DNA from: Paraglaciecola sp. MB-3u-78
GTDB lineage: Bacteria > Pseudomonadota > Gammaproteobacteria > Enterobacterales > Alteromonadaceae
Assembly (NCBI RefSeq): GCF_002835935.1
Contig: NZ_PJCF01000002.1
Span: 1 to 64,000, forward strand
DNA: 64,000 bases
Direction of reading: 5' to 3'
Both the position numbers and the translations under genes were made by a program. The notes below the pieces were generated by a model. That model had not been told where the DNA came from, made no database searches, and was given only the letters and a program-made list of their open reading frames with translations. Positions 49,124 through 58,258 of the stretch are shown one piece after another (the first letter of the stretch is position 1; the number at the start of each line of letters is the position of its first letter).

Positions 49124-50566
49124 TTAGCCATGCACCGCCGCATAACCCGGCTCACCATTAAAATTGTATAAGTTCTCGGTTTTAACCACGTCGAATCCGG
49201 CTTCGTGAAGACGCGACTGCACGTTAAGTACTTCAGTAAAACTTAACTGCATTGTGGGTGACATAAATCGGCAGCGCCAGTGGTCCACACAATACGTTTC
49301 AGAAAAACCCTCTGGCCATACTTTTACGCACCGATTAGTCATTAACTTCAGCTCAAGCTTCGCAGTGCCATACTTTATTGATTTATCACCCAGTTTTTGA
49401 GGGATGCCGTCTTGCCACTGAAGAAAAATATCGATGCCGACTAATTCTTTTTTACAGGGTACTTTATGCCCAACCACAGGTAACTTAAGTGGTTTGCTTC
49501 CCTCATATGAAGGGGCATTGAGCTGCTTAGGTGATTGACCTAAATTGGCGATGACTGCGTCAGCGAATTCGAGCGTTCCCAATAGTGCTTTGCTTTTACC
49601 CTCTTTATAAATATCAGCGGTATGCAAACCTTGCTCAAGCGTAAACAACCAAGCATGATGGATTTTTTCAGCGACATCGTTCTGCCCAATATGAGACAAC
49701 ATCTGGATTGCGTCGTGCAACAAAGCGGATGGGTTGGCGATGTTTTTACCGGAAATATCCGGTGCTGAGCCATGGATTGCCTCAAACATTGCACAATGGT
49801 CGCCAATATTTGCTGAACCCGCCATACCTACAGAACCGGCTATTTGCGCAGCCACATCTGAAATGATGTCACCGTACAAGTTTGGCATAACAATAACGTC
49901 AAAGTATTCTGGCGTGTCTACAACTCTAGCAGCACCAATGTCGACCATCATGCTGTCATGTTTAATATCGGGATACTCAGCGGCAATATCTTTGAATACT
50001 TGATGAAACAAACCATCGGTTAATTTCATGATGTTGTCTTTCACAAAGCAGGTTACGCGCTTGCGATTTTGCTGTTTTGCATATTCAAAAGCATAACGGA
50101 CAATTCGCTCACAGCCCGGTCGCGTGATCAATTTTAGGCACTGATAAACTTCTTCGGTTTGTCTGTGTTCAATACCAGCATACAAATCTTCTTCGTTTTC
50201 TCGCACGATAACAAGATCCATAACCGGATGTTTGGTTTTAACAAAGGGCGCATACGAAATGCAGGGGCGAATATTAGCGTACAAACCTAGCGCTTTGCGC
50301 ATCCTGACATTTAGGCTTTTATAGCCGCCACCTTGGGGTGTGGTAATTGGGACTTTTAAAAAAACATTGGTTCTTCTTAATGACTCCCAAGAGCTAGCTT
50401 GGATACCATTGGTTTGCCCGCTTAAATATATTTTTTCGCCAATCTCTATAGTTTCAGGGGCAATTTGCGCGCCTGCGGCCTCTAAAACCTTGAGCGTTGC
50501 GTGCATAATTTCGGGGCCAATACCATCGCCATAAGCGACTGTGATAGGAACGATAGGATGTGTCAT
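49124..50566 (-). CDS. icd: Isocitrate dehydrogenase, long form with C-terminal extension
   Basis: A decarboxylating beta-hydroxyacid dehydrogenase of 480 residues, probably NADP-dependent isocitrate dehydrogenase. The first about 330 residues hold the family fold: AYGDGIGPEI, KVPITTPQGGG, VRENEEDLYAGIEHRQ, the Lys/Asp sites in CFVKDN, and VMPNLYGDIISD. The adenine/phosphate loop region is EAIHGSAPDISGKNIANP. The extra about 140 C-terminal residues match the Thermus/alphaproteobacterial-type ICDH extension rather than E. coli Icd. Cofactor preference cannot be proven by eye. The neighbour acnA supports the isocitrate assignment over isopropylmalate or tartrate. Confidence 0.88.
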   Translation of the reverse strand: MTHPIVPITVAYGDGIGPEIMHATLKVLEAAGAQIAPETIEIGEKIYLSGQTNGIQASSWESLRRTNVFLKVPITTPQGGGYKSLNVRMRKALGLYANIRPCISYAPFVKTKHPVMDLVIVRENEEDLYAGIEHRQTEEVYQCLKLITRPGCERIVRYAFEYAKQQNRKRVTCFVKDNIMKLTDGLFHQVFKDIAAEYPDIKHDSMMVDIGAARVVDTPEYFDVIVMPNLYGDIISDVAAQIAGSVGMAGSANIGDHCAMFEAIHGSAPDISGKNIANPSALLHDAIQMLSHIGQNDVAEKIHHAWLFTLEQGLHTADIYKEGKSKALLGTLEFADAVIANLGQSPKQLNAPSYEGSKPLKLPVVGHKVPCKKELVGIDIFLQWQDGIPQKLGDKSIKYGTAKLELKLMTNRCVKVWPEGFSETYCVDHWRCRFMSPTMQLSFTEVLNVQSRLHEAGFDVVKTENLYNFNGEPGYAAVHG

Positions 50567-50624
50567 AAAACTCCAAAGTTGTTGACCAAATAGTATTAAA
50601 TCGCGTTACATTGGGAGCATTGTA

Positions 50625-50822
50625 ATGACAATTTTCATCTGTAATGAACGTTTATTGATGCGTGAAAATGGCTCTGGCACCAGATACGCTATCGAAGCCT
50701 TTTTTAAGGAAAGGGGCATTAAAGTGCAAAACCCAATTACCATTGCGAGCAACGAAGCAATTAAAGAATATGTGATGGCGGGCTTAGGTATTGGGATTAT
50801 TGGCAGCATTTTGTTGCATTAA
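50625..50822 (+). pseudogene. LysR-type regulator remnant
   Basis: 65 codons match the effector domain of LysR (CbbR-like) proteins: LLMRENGSGTRYAIEAFFKERGI, then SNEAIKEYVMAGLGIGIIG. The DNA-binding N-terminus (about 180 residues) and the C-terminal 60 residues are absent. The frame is cut by the 3' end of the methyltransferase gene on the other strand. It is a fragment, not a functional regulator. Confidence 0.78.
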
Positions 50823-51554
50823 GATATGCAACCCTAGAGGTGCCAGACCTCCTTTAGCCTCTGATTTTACTTGTAACTGTTTAAAGAAATCCAGTGAAAA
50901 GTCACGACGATTGTTTTCTTGGAAGATGTCAAAACCGGCCTGCTGTGAAGCCTGTCTATAGTGCAATGGAGTCGATAATTTACTGGTACTGCTATCTGTG
51001 GCCCATGGAACAGGATACGTTAACTCTCCATCCTTTTGACGCATAATGTCATAAACACCAAACACCGCCCCAGGTTTTAATACTCTATATATTTCAGTAA
51101 ATAGCGATACTTTATCGTCAATATTCATGCCCACATGAAGCATAAAGCCGCCATCAAATGCATTATCTTGATAAGGCATCGACAAGGCACTCCCTTGAAC
51201 AAGGGATACAGATCTCTCAAGATTTAACCCGTGACATAACGCTTTACCGGTTTCTATGTACTCAAGTGCTAAGTCGATGCCTGAAACATGGTGTTTGTGT
51301 TTTAATGCCACATATCGAGCAGCCCCTCCTAACCCACAACCTACGTCCAGCAAGTCACTTGATTTAGCAAAATTAAGTTGCTTAAGCAGATGCTCAGTGG
51401 CTAAACGTCCGCCAACATGAAATTCATCAACAGCAGCAAGATCCTCGATGGTTACGGTATCGATAGTTTTACCCATAACCAGAAGCGCTATTTTAATAGC
51501 ATCAAGCAAATTGCCATGTAAATAATGATCCGCTACCGATTTATCATACGACAT
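50784..51554 (-). CDS. SAM-dependent methyltransferase
   Basis: A class I methyltransferase of 256 residues. It has the SAM-binding motif I LLDVGCGLGGAARYVA (about 72), an acidic GIDLALEYIE motif II, and GSALSMPYQDNAFDGGFMLHV (motifs III/IV). It resembles UbiE/sterol- or sarcosine-type small-molecule methyltransferases; the substrate is unknown. Its last 13 codons overlap the LysR remnant on the opposite strand, so its original C-terminus may have been altered by the same rearrangement. Confidence 0.85.
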   Translation of the reverse strand: MSYDKSVADHYLHGNLLDAIKIALLVMGKTIDTVTIEDLAAVDEFHVGGRLATEHLLKQLNFAKSSDLLDVGCGLGGAARYVALKHKHHVSGIDLALEYIETGKALCHGLNLERSVSLVQGSALSMPYQDNAFDGGFMLHVGMNIDDKVSLFTEIYRVLKPGAVFGVYDIMRQKDGELTYPVPWATDSSTSKLSTPLHYRQASQQAGFDIFQENNRRDFSLDFFKQLQVKSEAKGGLAPLGLHILMQQNAANNPNT

Positions 51555-51848
51555 AAATAGAGACTTCCATGATTAACGATTTAAAATGTAACAGCTGACT
51601 GGCACAACATTGTAGCCTATATATATCATGTCCTCACTGCAGCCTTGTTACTCGAGGCCCATGTTCCACTAATGACTAACCTCTAGTCACAATTTGATTT
51701 TCCACATATATTATATCGATACAAAAAACCGATAATTAAAAGAAAAATATATTGGAATGTATGCTGCATAGTCTTGGAAGTATTTTAATGCCGTGACAAT
51801 ATGTTCTGTAGCCCGTAAGGTACGCTGTTTAACAGAGTATTTATTAGT

Positions 51849-54317
51849 ATGCATCGTGCTTCTTTTTTGATAAAAAAATCTGTACCTGCCTTTCTGCCTT
51901 ATAAATGTCTCTATTTTTTATTAGGCTGTTTATTTCTCTCATCCTGTAGCGATACATCTCAGCTTAAGTCCCCTCCCGTTGCTCGCCAAGGGGTCATGGA
52001 TCTTTCCCAATGGAATTTTGAAAAAGATGGTGTTGTCAGACTTGACGGTGAATGGGGATTTCATTGGAAGCAATTATTGGCCCCGGACGCATTTTCCACG
52101 CTAGACATGCCCCAAAAACAAGACTTTGTGAAATTACCAAGTTCTTGGAACGGGTATCAAGTGAATGGTGAGACACTTGGTGGTGACGGTTATGCCACCT
52201 ACCACCTGCGTATCATCACAAACAACCGCCACAACAAATTGATGTTTAGAACCAGCTGGATGGGCACGTCTTACAATTTGTTTGTTAACGGAAAACTGAT
52301 CGCCTCCAATGGTGTTGTGGCAACAACACTCGAAACAATGACACCTGAATACTTGCCTCTAATGGCAAGCTATCAAGCTGACGGTGACTCACTGGATGTG
52401 GTGTTACAGGTCGCTAATTTCTTCCACACAGAAGGTGGTGCTTGGTATCCTATAGAAATAGGATTAGAGTCCCAGATAATAAATATAAGAGAAAGCCATC
52501 TTTCCGTTGACCTATTTTTATGCGGCGCTATTTTCATCATGGGCATATATTATTTAGGTCTCTATCTATACCGCAGGAAAGAGAAGTCATCGCTTATGTT
52601 CTCAATATTTTGCCTATTAATGGCATTTCGCTCACTGTTAACCGGCGAACTCTATCTACCCTCTATTTTCCCTGGTATAGAATGGAGCCTATTGGTTCAA
52701 CTGGATTATCTTAGCTTTTATTTGGGCGTGCTATTTTTTGCAACATTCATCCATGTGCTATTTCCGAAGTTATATTCTCAGTATTTTTTAAATGGCTACA
52801 TTGTTATTTGTATCCTATTTTCACTGACAGTTGTGGTTTTACCCGTCAATATATTTACCCAATATATTCCTATCTTTCGAATGCTTACTGTCATTTTCGC
52901 CTTATATACCACTTATATACTTATAGTGGCCGCTTTGAAAAAAACACCAGGCTCTATGACACTGTTAGCAGGTGGCGTTTTTCTATTTCTATCGATTATT
53001 AGCGACGTAATTTATCAGCAAGGTCTAGTCGACCATTATTTTTTCTTTAGCTCAGACCTTGGATATTTTGTTTTCATTTGTTCTCAATCATTAATACTTA
53101 TGATGAGATACACCAATGCTTTTAACGAATCTGAACGATTATTAGCGTCGGTTAATCGAGCTGAAAGCGCAACGCTGGCGAAGTCGCAGTTTTTGGCAAA
53201 AATGAGCCATGAAATTCGCACCCCCTTGAATGGCATACTCGGGGTTGTGCAACTTATGGGAAAAACAAAACTGACACAACTTCAGGAAGGTTATCTAAAA
53301 CTAGTGGGTGACTCCGGTGCGTCGCTTCTGAACATTATTAACGACATTCTCGATTTATCGAAAGTCGAAGCCGGTAAAATGACCTTAGAGGAAAGATCAT
53401 TCAATCTAGAGACGTTAACCCAAGACGTGTTATCTCTTTATCGTGCCCAGGCAAGCCAGAAGTCGCTGGAACTATCTCTAGAGTATGATACGAATTTAGC
53501 CAAAGTTTTTATAGGAGATTCTATCCGTCTCAATCAGGTGCTACTGAACCTAACAAATAATGCCATCAAATTTACCGAGCAAGGCGCTGTCACCATTCAA
53601 ATAAGGGGCACGACATTCACGGAAACTCACTCTGGGCTGGAAATAAAAGTTAAGGACAGTGGTATTGGTATCTTACCCAATGATTTGGAAACGCTGTTCG
53701 ATTCATTTAAACAAGCTGACGAATCGACAACACGAAAATACGGTGGAACAGGATTGGGGTTGGCCATCAGCAAACAAATTATCGATCTGATGGGCGGAAG
53801 TATCAGAGCACAAAGTGAGCCACAAGTAGGTTCGACATTTATAGTGTCATTGAATCTGCAGCGTGATGAAAACGACCACCAAGAAGAATCCGCTGAACAT
53901 GACGATGACGATAAAGGTGAAGAATTAACCACTAAAACCAAATTATTAGGCCACGTACTGGTGGTAGACGATAGCGATATTAATCGCATTATTGTGCAAT
54001 ACATGCTCGAAGGTTTTGGGCTCACCGTGGCGACTGCTGAAAACGGACAACAAGCCTTAGATCAAATTCAACACCAGCACTTCGCGATGATACTCATGGA
54101 TTGCGAAATGCCAATAATGGACGGTTACCAAGCATCAAGAACCATTAGAAGTATACAATCACCCAAAGCGCACACACCTATTGTTGCCCTTACGGCAAAT
54201 GCCTACGATGAAAACCGAAAAAAATGCGAGGCAGCAGGTATGGACGATTTTCTCAGTAAGCCCATTATGGAGGACGCGCTATTAGATATTTTAAAGAAAT
54301 GGATGAAACACCAGTAA
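51849..54317 (+). CDS. Hybrid sensor kinase, 7TMR-DISM-HisKA-HATPase-REC
   Basis: An 822-residue membrane sensor. The N-terminus has a signal with a lipobox-like LSSC (about residue 33), then a jelly-roll 7TMR-DISM extracellular domain (about 50-195, DGEWGFHWKQLL, LPSSWNGYQ) and seven membrane helices (about 215-425). The kinase core has [11 protein letters not shown] (His near 455), KVEAGKM, NAIKFTEQG and GTGLGLAIS. A C-terminal REC domain follows with ILMDCEMPIMDG (Asp near 750). 7TMR-DISM domains are thought to bind carbohydrate-like ligands. It is monocistronic; no cognate output regulator is adjacent. Confidence 0.92.
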   Translation: MHRASFLIKKSVPAFLPYKCLYFLLGCLFLSSCSDTSQLKSPPVARQGVMDLSQWNFEKDGVVRLDGEWGFHWKQLLAPDAFSTLDMPQKQDFVKLPSSWNGYQVNGETLGGDGYATYHLRIITNNRHNKLMFRTSWMGTSYNLFVNGKLIASNGVVATTLETMTPEYLPLMASYQADGDSLDVVLQVANFFHTEGGAWYPIEIGLESQIINIRESHLSVDLFLCGAIFIMGIYYLGLYLYRRKEKSSLMFSIFCLLMAFRSLLTGELYLPSIFPGIEWSLLVQLDYLSFYLGVLFFATFIHVLFPKLYSQYFLNGYIVICILFSLTVVVLPVNIFTQYIPIFRMLTVIFALYTTYILIVAALKKTPGSMTLLAGGVFLFLSIISDVIYQQGLVDHYFFFSSDLGYFVFICSQSLILMMRYTNAFNESERLLASVNRAESATLAKSQFLAKMSHEIRTPLNGILGVVQLMGKTKLTQLQEGYLKLVGDSGASLLNIINDILDLSKVEAGKMTLEERSFNLETLTQDVLSLYRAQASQKSLELSLEYDTNLAKVFIGDSIRLNQVLLNLTNNAIKFTEQGAVTIQIRGTTFTETHSGLEIKVKDSGIGILPNDLETLFDSFKQADESTTRKYGGTGLGLAISKQIIDLMGGSIRAQSEPQVGSTFIVSLNLQRDENDHQEESAEHDDDDKGEELTTKTKLLGHVLVVDDSDINRIIVQYMLEGFGLTVATAENGQQALDQIQHQHFAMILMDCEMPIMDGYQASRTIRSIQSPKAHTPIVALTANAYDENRKKCEAAGMDDFLSKPIMEDALLDILKKWMKHQ

Positions 54318-54548
54318 CCTACCCCAAGGATCCTACTTAACCTGAACTCTGGTTACTTACCTTTTTGCTCCCAATGCATGCATTGGCAATGACTTTAAAA
54401 CACAGTGTTAATAATTGATGGCGATGGGCTAATGTTTGTTCACAGAAGCCGTTATCCACTCGGCGACCATGTAACTTTGATAAATAATTATCCTTTCAAA
54501 CATTCATGCAATAGCACAAATACGCCCCCTATTTTTATCGTTTTAACC

Positions 54549-55400
54549 CTAAGGTGGCGATGGTGACTGACGTTCAACATTTTGAGTTTCTTTGGCTGGA
54601 CTTGGTTTTTTCGTTTTCACAATTGGCCAAAACAATTGTTCAGCCCATTCTGCTTTTCGCATCCCCTCAACCCCATAACTTAACGGGTACTGGCGGGTTA
54701 TTTTGGCAGTGCCAAATAAGATATCCCAAAAGAAAAACATATTGCCGTAGTTTCCTTTGTAGTTAGTTGCTGGGTCGTCTTTACGTAACCCGTGGTGGCC
54801 GCTGTGCGTGGAAGGCGTAGATATAATTCGTTCTAGCAGCCACATAACTGGGTGTAACAACGGGATTTCATAGAGCGCTTTATCCCATTTCCATTCTGAG
54901 TGTGCCCCCATAATAATGGCTAGTTTGGCAACGACGTAAAAGGCGTAGGCCCAGCCTAAGCCCAAGTAAATTAATATGCCTGAAATCCATAAGGAAGGCA
55001 TAAGCAGGTAATAAAAGAAGTTATTACGATATACAATTCTAATACTCATATATTTTGCATTATGGTGAGCTCGATGCAATTTATACAGCGGTATATAATT
55101 ATGGCTGGTGCGATGCCACCAATATTGTGTCATGTCATCAAATATAATCAGCAGAGCGAATTGCAGCCATATGGAAGTGTCGCTTAACACCCCAGCAAAT
55201 TGCGGCACAAGTAACGTGGCTAACCAAGCCGCGCTAAATAATATAAACGGTTGCGTAAAAGCGAATAACAGCACACTTCCCACTAATTCAACGATACCGT
55301 CTGCTTTGACTTCATTGCTTTTATTAAAGAAACTTGAGTGGCGTGCTTCAATTAATGCAAAAGCAACAAAAATACTGATAATTAATATTTGATAATTCAT
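54549..55400 (-). CDS. Fatty acid hydroxylase/sterol desaturase superfamily protein
   Basis: A di-iron integral membrane oxygenase of 283 residues. The eight-histidine pattern is visible: HRTSH, LHRAHH and the late HSGHHG, spread among about five hydrophobic segments. Family members hydroxylate or desaturate fatty acids, sterols or carotenoids (CrtZ/CrtW-like to ERG3-like). The substrate here is unknown. It is divergent from a Crp/Fnr-type regulator gene 78 bases away, which probably controls it. Confidence 0.88.
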   Translation of the reverse strand: MNYQILIISIFVAFALIEARHSSFFNKSNEVKADGIVELVGSVLLFAFTQPFILFSAAWLATLLVPQFAGVLSDTSIWLQFALLIIFDDMTQYWWHRTSHNYIPLYKLHRAHHNAKYMSIRIVYRNNFFYYLLMPSLWISGILIYLGLGWAYAFYVVAKLAIIMGAHSEWKWDKALYEIPLLHPVMWLLERIISTPSTHSGHHGLRKDDPATNYKGNYGNMFFFWDILFGTAKITRQYPLSYGVEGMRKAEWAEQLFWPIVKTKKPSPAKETQNVERQSPSPP

Positions 55401-55477
55401 GGTCTATCCTTTGTTTACATTTCAACTTTATCAGCGGCATACTGAGTAGAATATATACAAGCATAGAATTGAGTGAA

Positions 55478-56140
55478 ATGAACACATCAAATATGGTTAA
55501 CGCAGCTATGTCAGAAGAATTACTGATGTTATGTGCTAAGTTTGCCCCCATCAAAGAGTACTCAGACAGGTGCACTATCCATAACCGCGGTGAATTAAAA
55601 TCAGGGTTATCGATTATTTACTGTGGCCAGGTGAAAATTGGCAATTATGGGCTGGATGGTAAGTATCAGCATATGGCGACATTGTCGAAGGCAGATACTT
55701 TTGGTGAATTCACCTTGTTTAATAACCTTCCTCGAACTCATCATGCAATGGCAGTAGGAGCAACTAAAGTGATTCAAATGTCTGCCAGTCAATTTAGCCA
55801 ATGTTCAAAAGAAACGCCTGAATTGAGCTCCTACTTACTTAGTTCAATGGGCCTTAAATTACATATAGCTCTGGAGCGTTTAGATGATATTCAACGTTTA
55901 CCTACTTATATTCGATTGGCAAAAGTCTTATTGCAATACACAGATAAACAAGGCCATGTGGTTTTGCGCCAAAAGGATTTGGCGGAACAACTGGGGGTAA
56001 CCGTATTGTGTTGTCATAAATCCATTAAGAAACTTGCTGCTCTATCATTTATAGAAACCTCCTACGGCGCCATTAACATCAAGAATGTGACAGATTTTAC
56101 GCTGTGGTTAGAGGAAAAAATGAGTTTAGGGCAATTGTAA
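55478..56140 (+). CDS. Crp/Fnr-family transcriptional regulator
   Basis: The start is probably the ATG at 55478 (MNTSNMV); a TTG at 55469 is also possible. Residues about 30-125 form a cyclic-nucleotide-type beta-barrel (GLSIIYCGQVKIGNYG, KADTFGEFTLFNNLPR). A long dimer helix and a C-terminal winged helix (LRQKDLAEQLGVTVLCCHKSIKKL) follow. The effector site lacks the full Arg/Ser signature of cAMP binding, and there is no FNR-type N-terminal Cys cluster, so the signal is unknown. It probably regulates the divergent hydroxylase gene. Confidence 0.87.
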   Translation: MNTSNMVNAAMSEELLMLCAKFAPIKEYSDRCTIHNRGELKSGLSIIYCGQVKIGNYGLDGKYQHMATLSKADTFGEFTLFNNLPRTHHAMAVGATKVIQMSASQFSQCSKETPELSSYLLSSMGLKLHIALERLDDIQRLPTYIRLAKVLLQYTDKQGHVVLRQKDLAEQLGVTVLCCHKSIKKLAALSFIETSYGAINIKNVTDFTLWLEEKMSLGQL

Positions 56141-56271
56141 AAAGTTAACTGAAGGATACCTAACAAGGAGGTTAATTTAACCAACATCCTTTTATTTTTT
56201 TGATAAAAATCTACATCCTGCATGTAACCGATTGCCTATATACAAAGCAATACTCTTCGAGTTGTAAGTAA

Positions 56272-56302
56272 AACATGCCAGACATTTTGGCTCTGGCATG
56301 TT
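56272..56302 (-). terminator. Terminator of the MaoC-SDR unit
   Basis: Perfect stem AACATGCCAGA / TCTGGCATGTT around CATTTTGGC. Read on the minus strand it is followed by TTTTACTTA. It lies 46 bases past the SDR stop codon. Confidence 0.75.
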
Positions 56303-56348
56303 CATTATCAATCAATTTATGTTGTGCTCTGTTGTGTATTTAATTCCC

Positions 56349-57269
56349 TTACTCAGGGCTTAAATCAATACCCAATGAGGCAGCCGCTTTAGCGACATAT
56401 TTATTAGTTTGCATCCAACCAGTTTTAAGTTCTTCTGCAGTACTTTGATCTTCAAGTGCATCCCAACTGGCTAATAAGTTTTCTGGGGTTTGTTGCTCTG
56501 GCGTTAAGTAAATACCGTCAGTTTCTTTAATGACTGCCCTGGCGTATCCCCCTGCCCCGCAGCCTAAAATAGTGCGATTAGGCGCATTTTGTGCCACTAA
56601 AGCTAACAAACCAGTAGTCACAGATTCTACTGTCATAAGTTCAAGTACACGTTTGTCTTTAATGAGTTCTTCTGTCATCGCTGTACGCGCTGTGGGTGAT
56701 AAACAATTCACATAAATATTATTTTTTTGGCCTTCAATACATAAAGTGTTCATTAGGCCCACGACTGCCATTTTAGCAGCACCGTAATTTGCCTGACCAA
56801 AGTTACCGTATAATCCTGAAGATGAAGTGGTCATGACGATACGGCCATAATTTTGTTGCTTCATAATATCCCATACGGCCTTAGTGCAATTCGCCGACCC
56901 CATGAGGTGTACATCAACAACCAGTTTAAAGTCTTCAATGGGCATATTAGCAAAGGATTTATCTCTTAATATTCCAGCATTGTTGACTAAAATATCGATG
57001 CGGCCCCATTTTTCCATTACTTGCTCGACCATAGTCTGCACTTGTTGCATATTCGCAACATTGGCACCATTAGCCATCGCTTCACCACCCAACTTTTCAA
57101 TTTCGGCTACTACGGCTAAAGCCCCCTCAGACATTGAACCCTCTGCTGCAGCCAAATCATTGACCACCACTTTTGCTCCTCTTGCTGCTAAAGCCAATGC
57201 GTGAGAGCGGCCTAAACCGGCACCTGCGCCTGTCACTATTGCTACCTGATTGTCGTATCTAATTGTCAT
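56349..57269 (-). CDS. SDR-family 3-hydroxyacyl-CoA dehydrogenase-like oxidoreductase
   Basis: An NAD(P)-dependent short-chain dehydrogenase of 306 residues resembling the dehydrogenase part of peroxisomal multifunctional enzyme 2. It has the cofactor loop GAGAGLGRSHALALAARG, VVVNDLAAAEG, NNAGI, catalytic Ser in TTSSSGLYG and YGAAK. It is about 50 residues longer than a classical SDR at the C-terminus, as in MFE-2-type proteins. Its neighbour is a MaoC-type hydratase gene, so the pair probably performs the hydration/dehydrogenation steps of an (R)-specific beta-oxidation. Confidence 0.9.
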   Translation of the reverse strand: MTIRYDNQVAIVTGAGAGLGRSHALALAARGAKVVVNDLAAAEGSMSEGALAVVAEIEKLGGEAMANGANVANMQQVQTMVEQVMEKWGRIDILVNNAGILRDKSFANMPIEDFKLVVDVHLMGSANCTKAVWDIMKQQNYGRIVMTTSSSGLYGNFGQANYGAAKMAVVGLMNTLCIEGQKNNIYVNCLSPTARTAMTEELIKDKRVLELMTVESVTTGLLALVAQNAPNRTILGCGAGGYARAVIKETDGIYLTPEQQTPENLLASWDALEDQSTAEELKTGWMQTNKYVAKAAASLGIDLSPE

Positions 57270-57337
57270 AAGGTCCTCAAATTATAAATTGTGAATGTGA
57301 ATCTAAATACGCCCTAGAATGACTGATTACTCGAGGC

Positions 57338-57802
57338 TTAGGGGTTAATGATGATCATAGTTAACCATTGTGCAGTGAGTGCCGGTTTGTCTACCGAATC
57401 GATTTCAATAGTTACATCCCAAGTAAGTAAAAATTGCCCAGGTCTTTTTTCAAGCATGTTGGCCAACACCATATGTCCGCGAATTTTGCTATTGACTTTG
57501 ACAGGCTGTAAAAACCGAATTTTGTCAAAACCATAATTTAATCCCATCAGGGCATTTTCAATATTCACCCCAGCGTCATAGGCAACAGCTGACAACAAAG
57601 ATAGAGATAAAAATCCATGGGCAATAGTGCTACCAAAAGGCGTTTCTTTTGCCTTCACAGGGTCGATATGAATAAACTGATGATCGTGAGTGGCATCGGC
57701 AAAAGTATCTATTTGCTCTTGAGTAATGGTAAACCATCGTGACACACCGGTTTTTTTGCCAATATAGTCAGTTAAGTGTTGTGCTTGCATTGTAAGTGCC
57801 AT
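57338..57802 (-). CDS. MaoC-like (R)-specific enoyl-CoA hydratase
   Basis: A hotdog-fold hydratase of 154 residues. The hydratase 2 motif is clear: FADATHDHQFIHIDP then PFGSTIAHGFLSLSLL, with the catalytic Asp and His. It hydrates 2-enoyl-CoA to (R)-3-hydroxyacyl-CoA, the substrate for the SDR encoded 68 bases downstream. The upstream acyl-CoA ligase gene of the same operon is decayed. Confidence 0.9.
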   Translation of the reverse strand: MALTMQAQHLTDYIGKKTGVSRWFTITQEQIDTFADATHDHQFIHIDPVKAKETPFGSTIAHGFLSLSLLSAVAYDAGVNIENALMGLNYGFDKIRFLQPVKVNSKIRGHMVLANMLEKRPGQFLLTWDVTIEIDSVDKPALTAQWLTMIIINP

Positions 57803-57864
57803 AGAAAAATCCTTTATCCGTCTGATTTTAGAAATGCTTAAAGCAAATTTTGATAGTGGGCTTT

Positions 57865-58130
57865 TTAACCCTCGCGTGTTGATTTAACCCAGCCTAAGCC
57901 GGTAGTTTTTTGCTCAAGCTGCCAAATTTTAGTTGGCACTTTAAAATGAGCAATCAAATCTGAAAGAAACCACTTTAGACTATAATCGTTAATTTCTTTA
58001 ATACTTTTAATATAGGTAACTGCCCAAGACGCTTATCCAAACTAGGATCGGGTAAGGCGAACTCTGAAGTTTCAATAATTTGAGGGTGTTGATACACAGC
58101 AGATAATAATGCCTTTGATCCTGTCTCCAT
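57865..58130 (-). pseudogene. Acyl-CoA synthetase (AMP-binding) C-terminal remnant
   Basis: One frame reads LSAVYQHPQIIETSEFALPDP, matching the C-terminal lobe of AMP-forming ligases. After a frame change near 58000 it continues KEINDYSLKWFLSDLIAHF and KVPTKIWQLEQK, again typical of this family. The catalytic Lys region has decayed (GLGWVKSTREG) and the first about 400 residues are gone. It lies directly upstream of the MaoC and SDR genes, so the operon once began with its own acyl-CoA ligase. Confidence 0.7.
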
Positions 58131-58258
58131 TTAAATAAACCCGTCTTCATCTAAACCTCTATTATTCCACTAATGCAGACAAGGATAAAAATAGTCACGT
58201 TGTGTTAATTGACTTTACTCGTTATTCTGATCCCAGAAAAATATCCAGAGACCTAACA

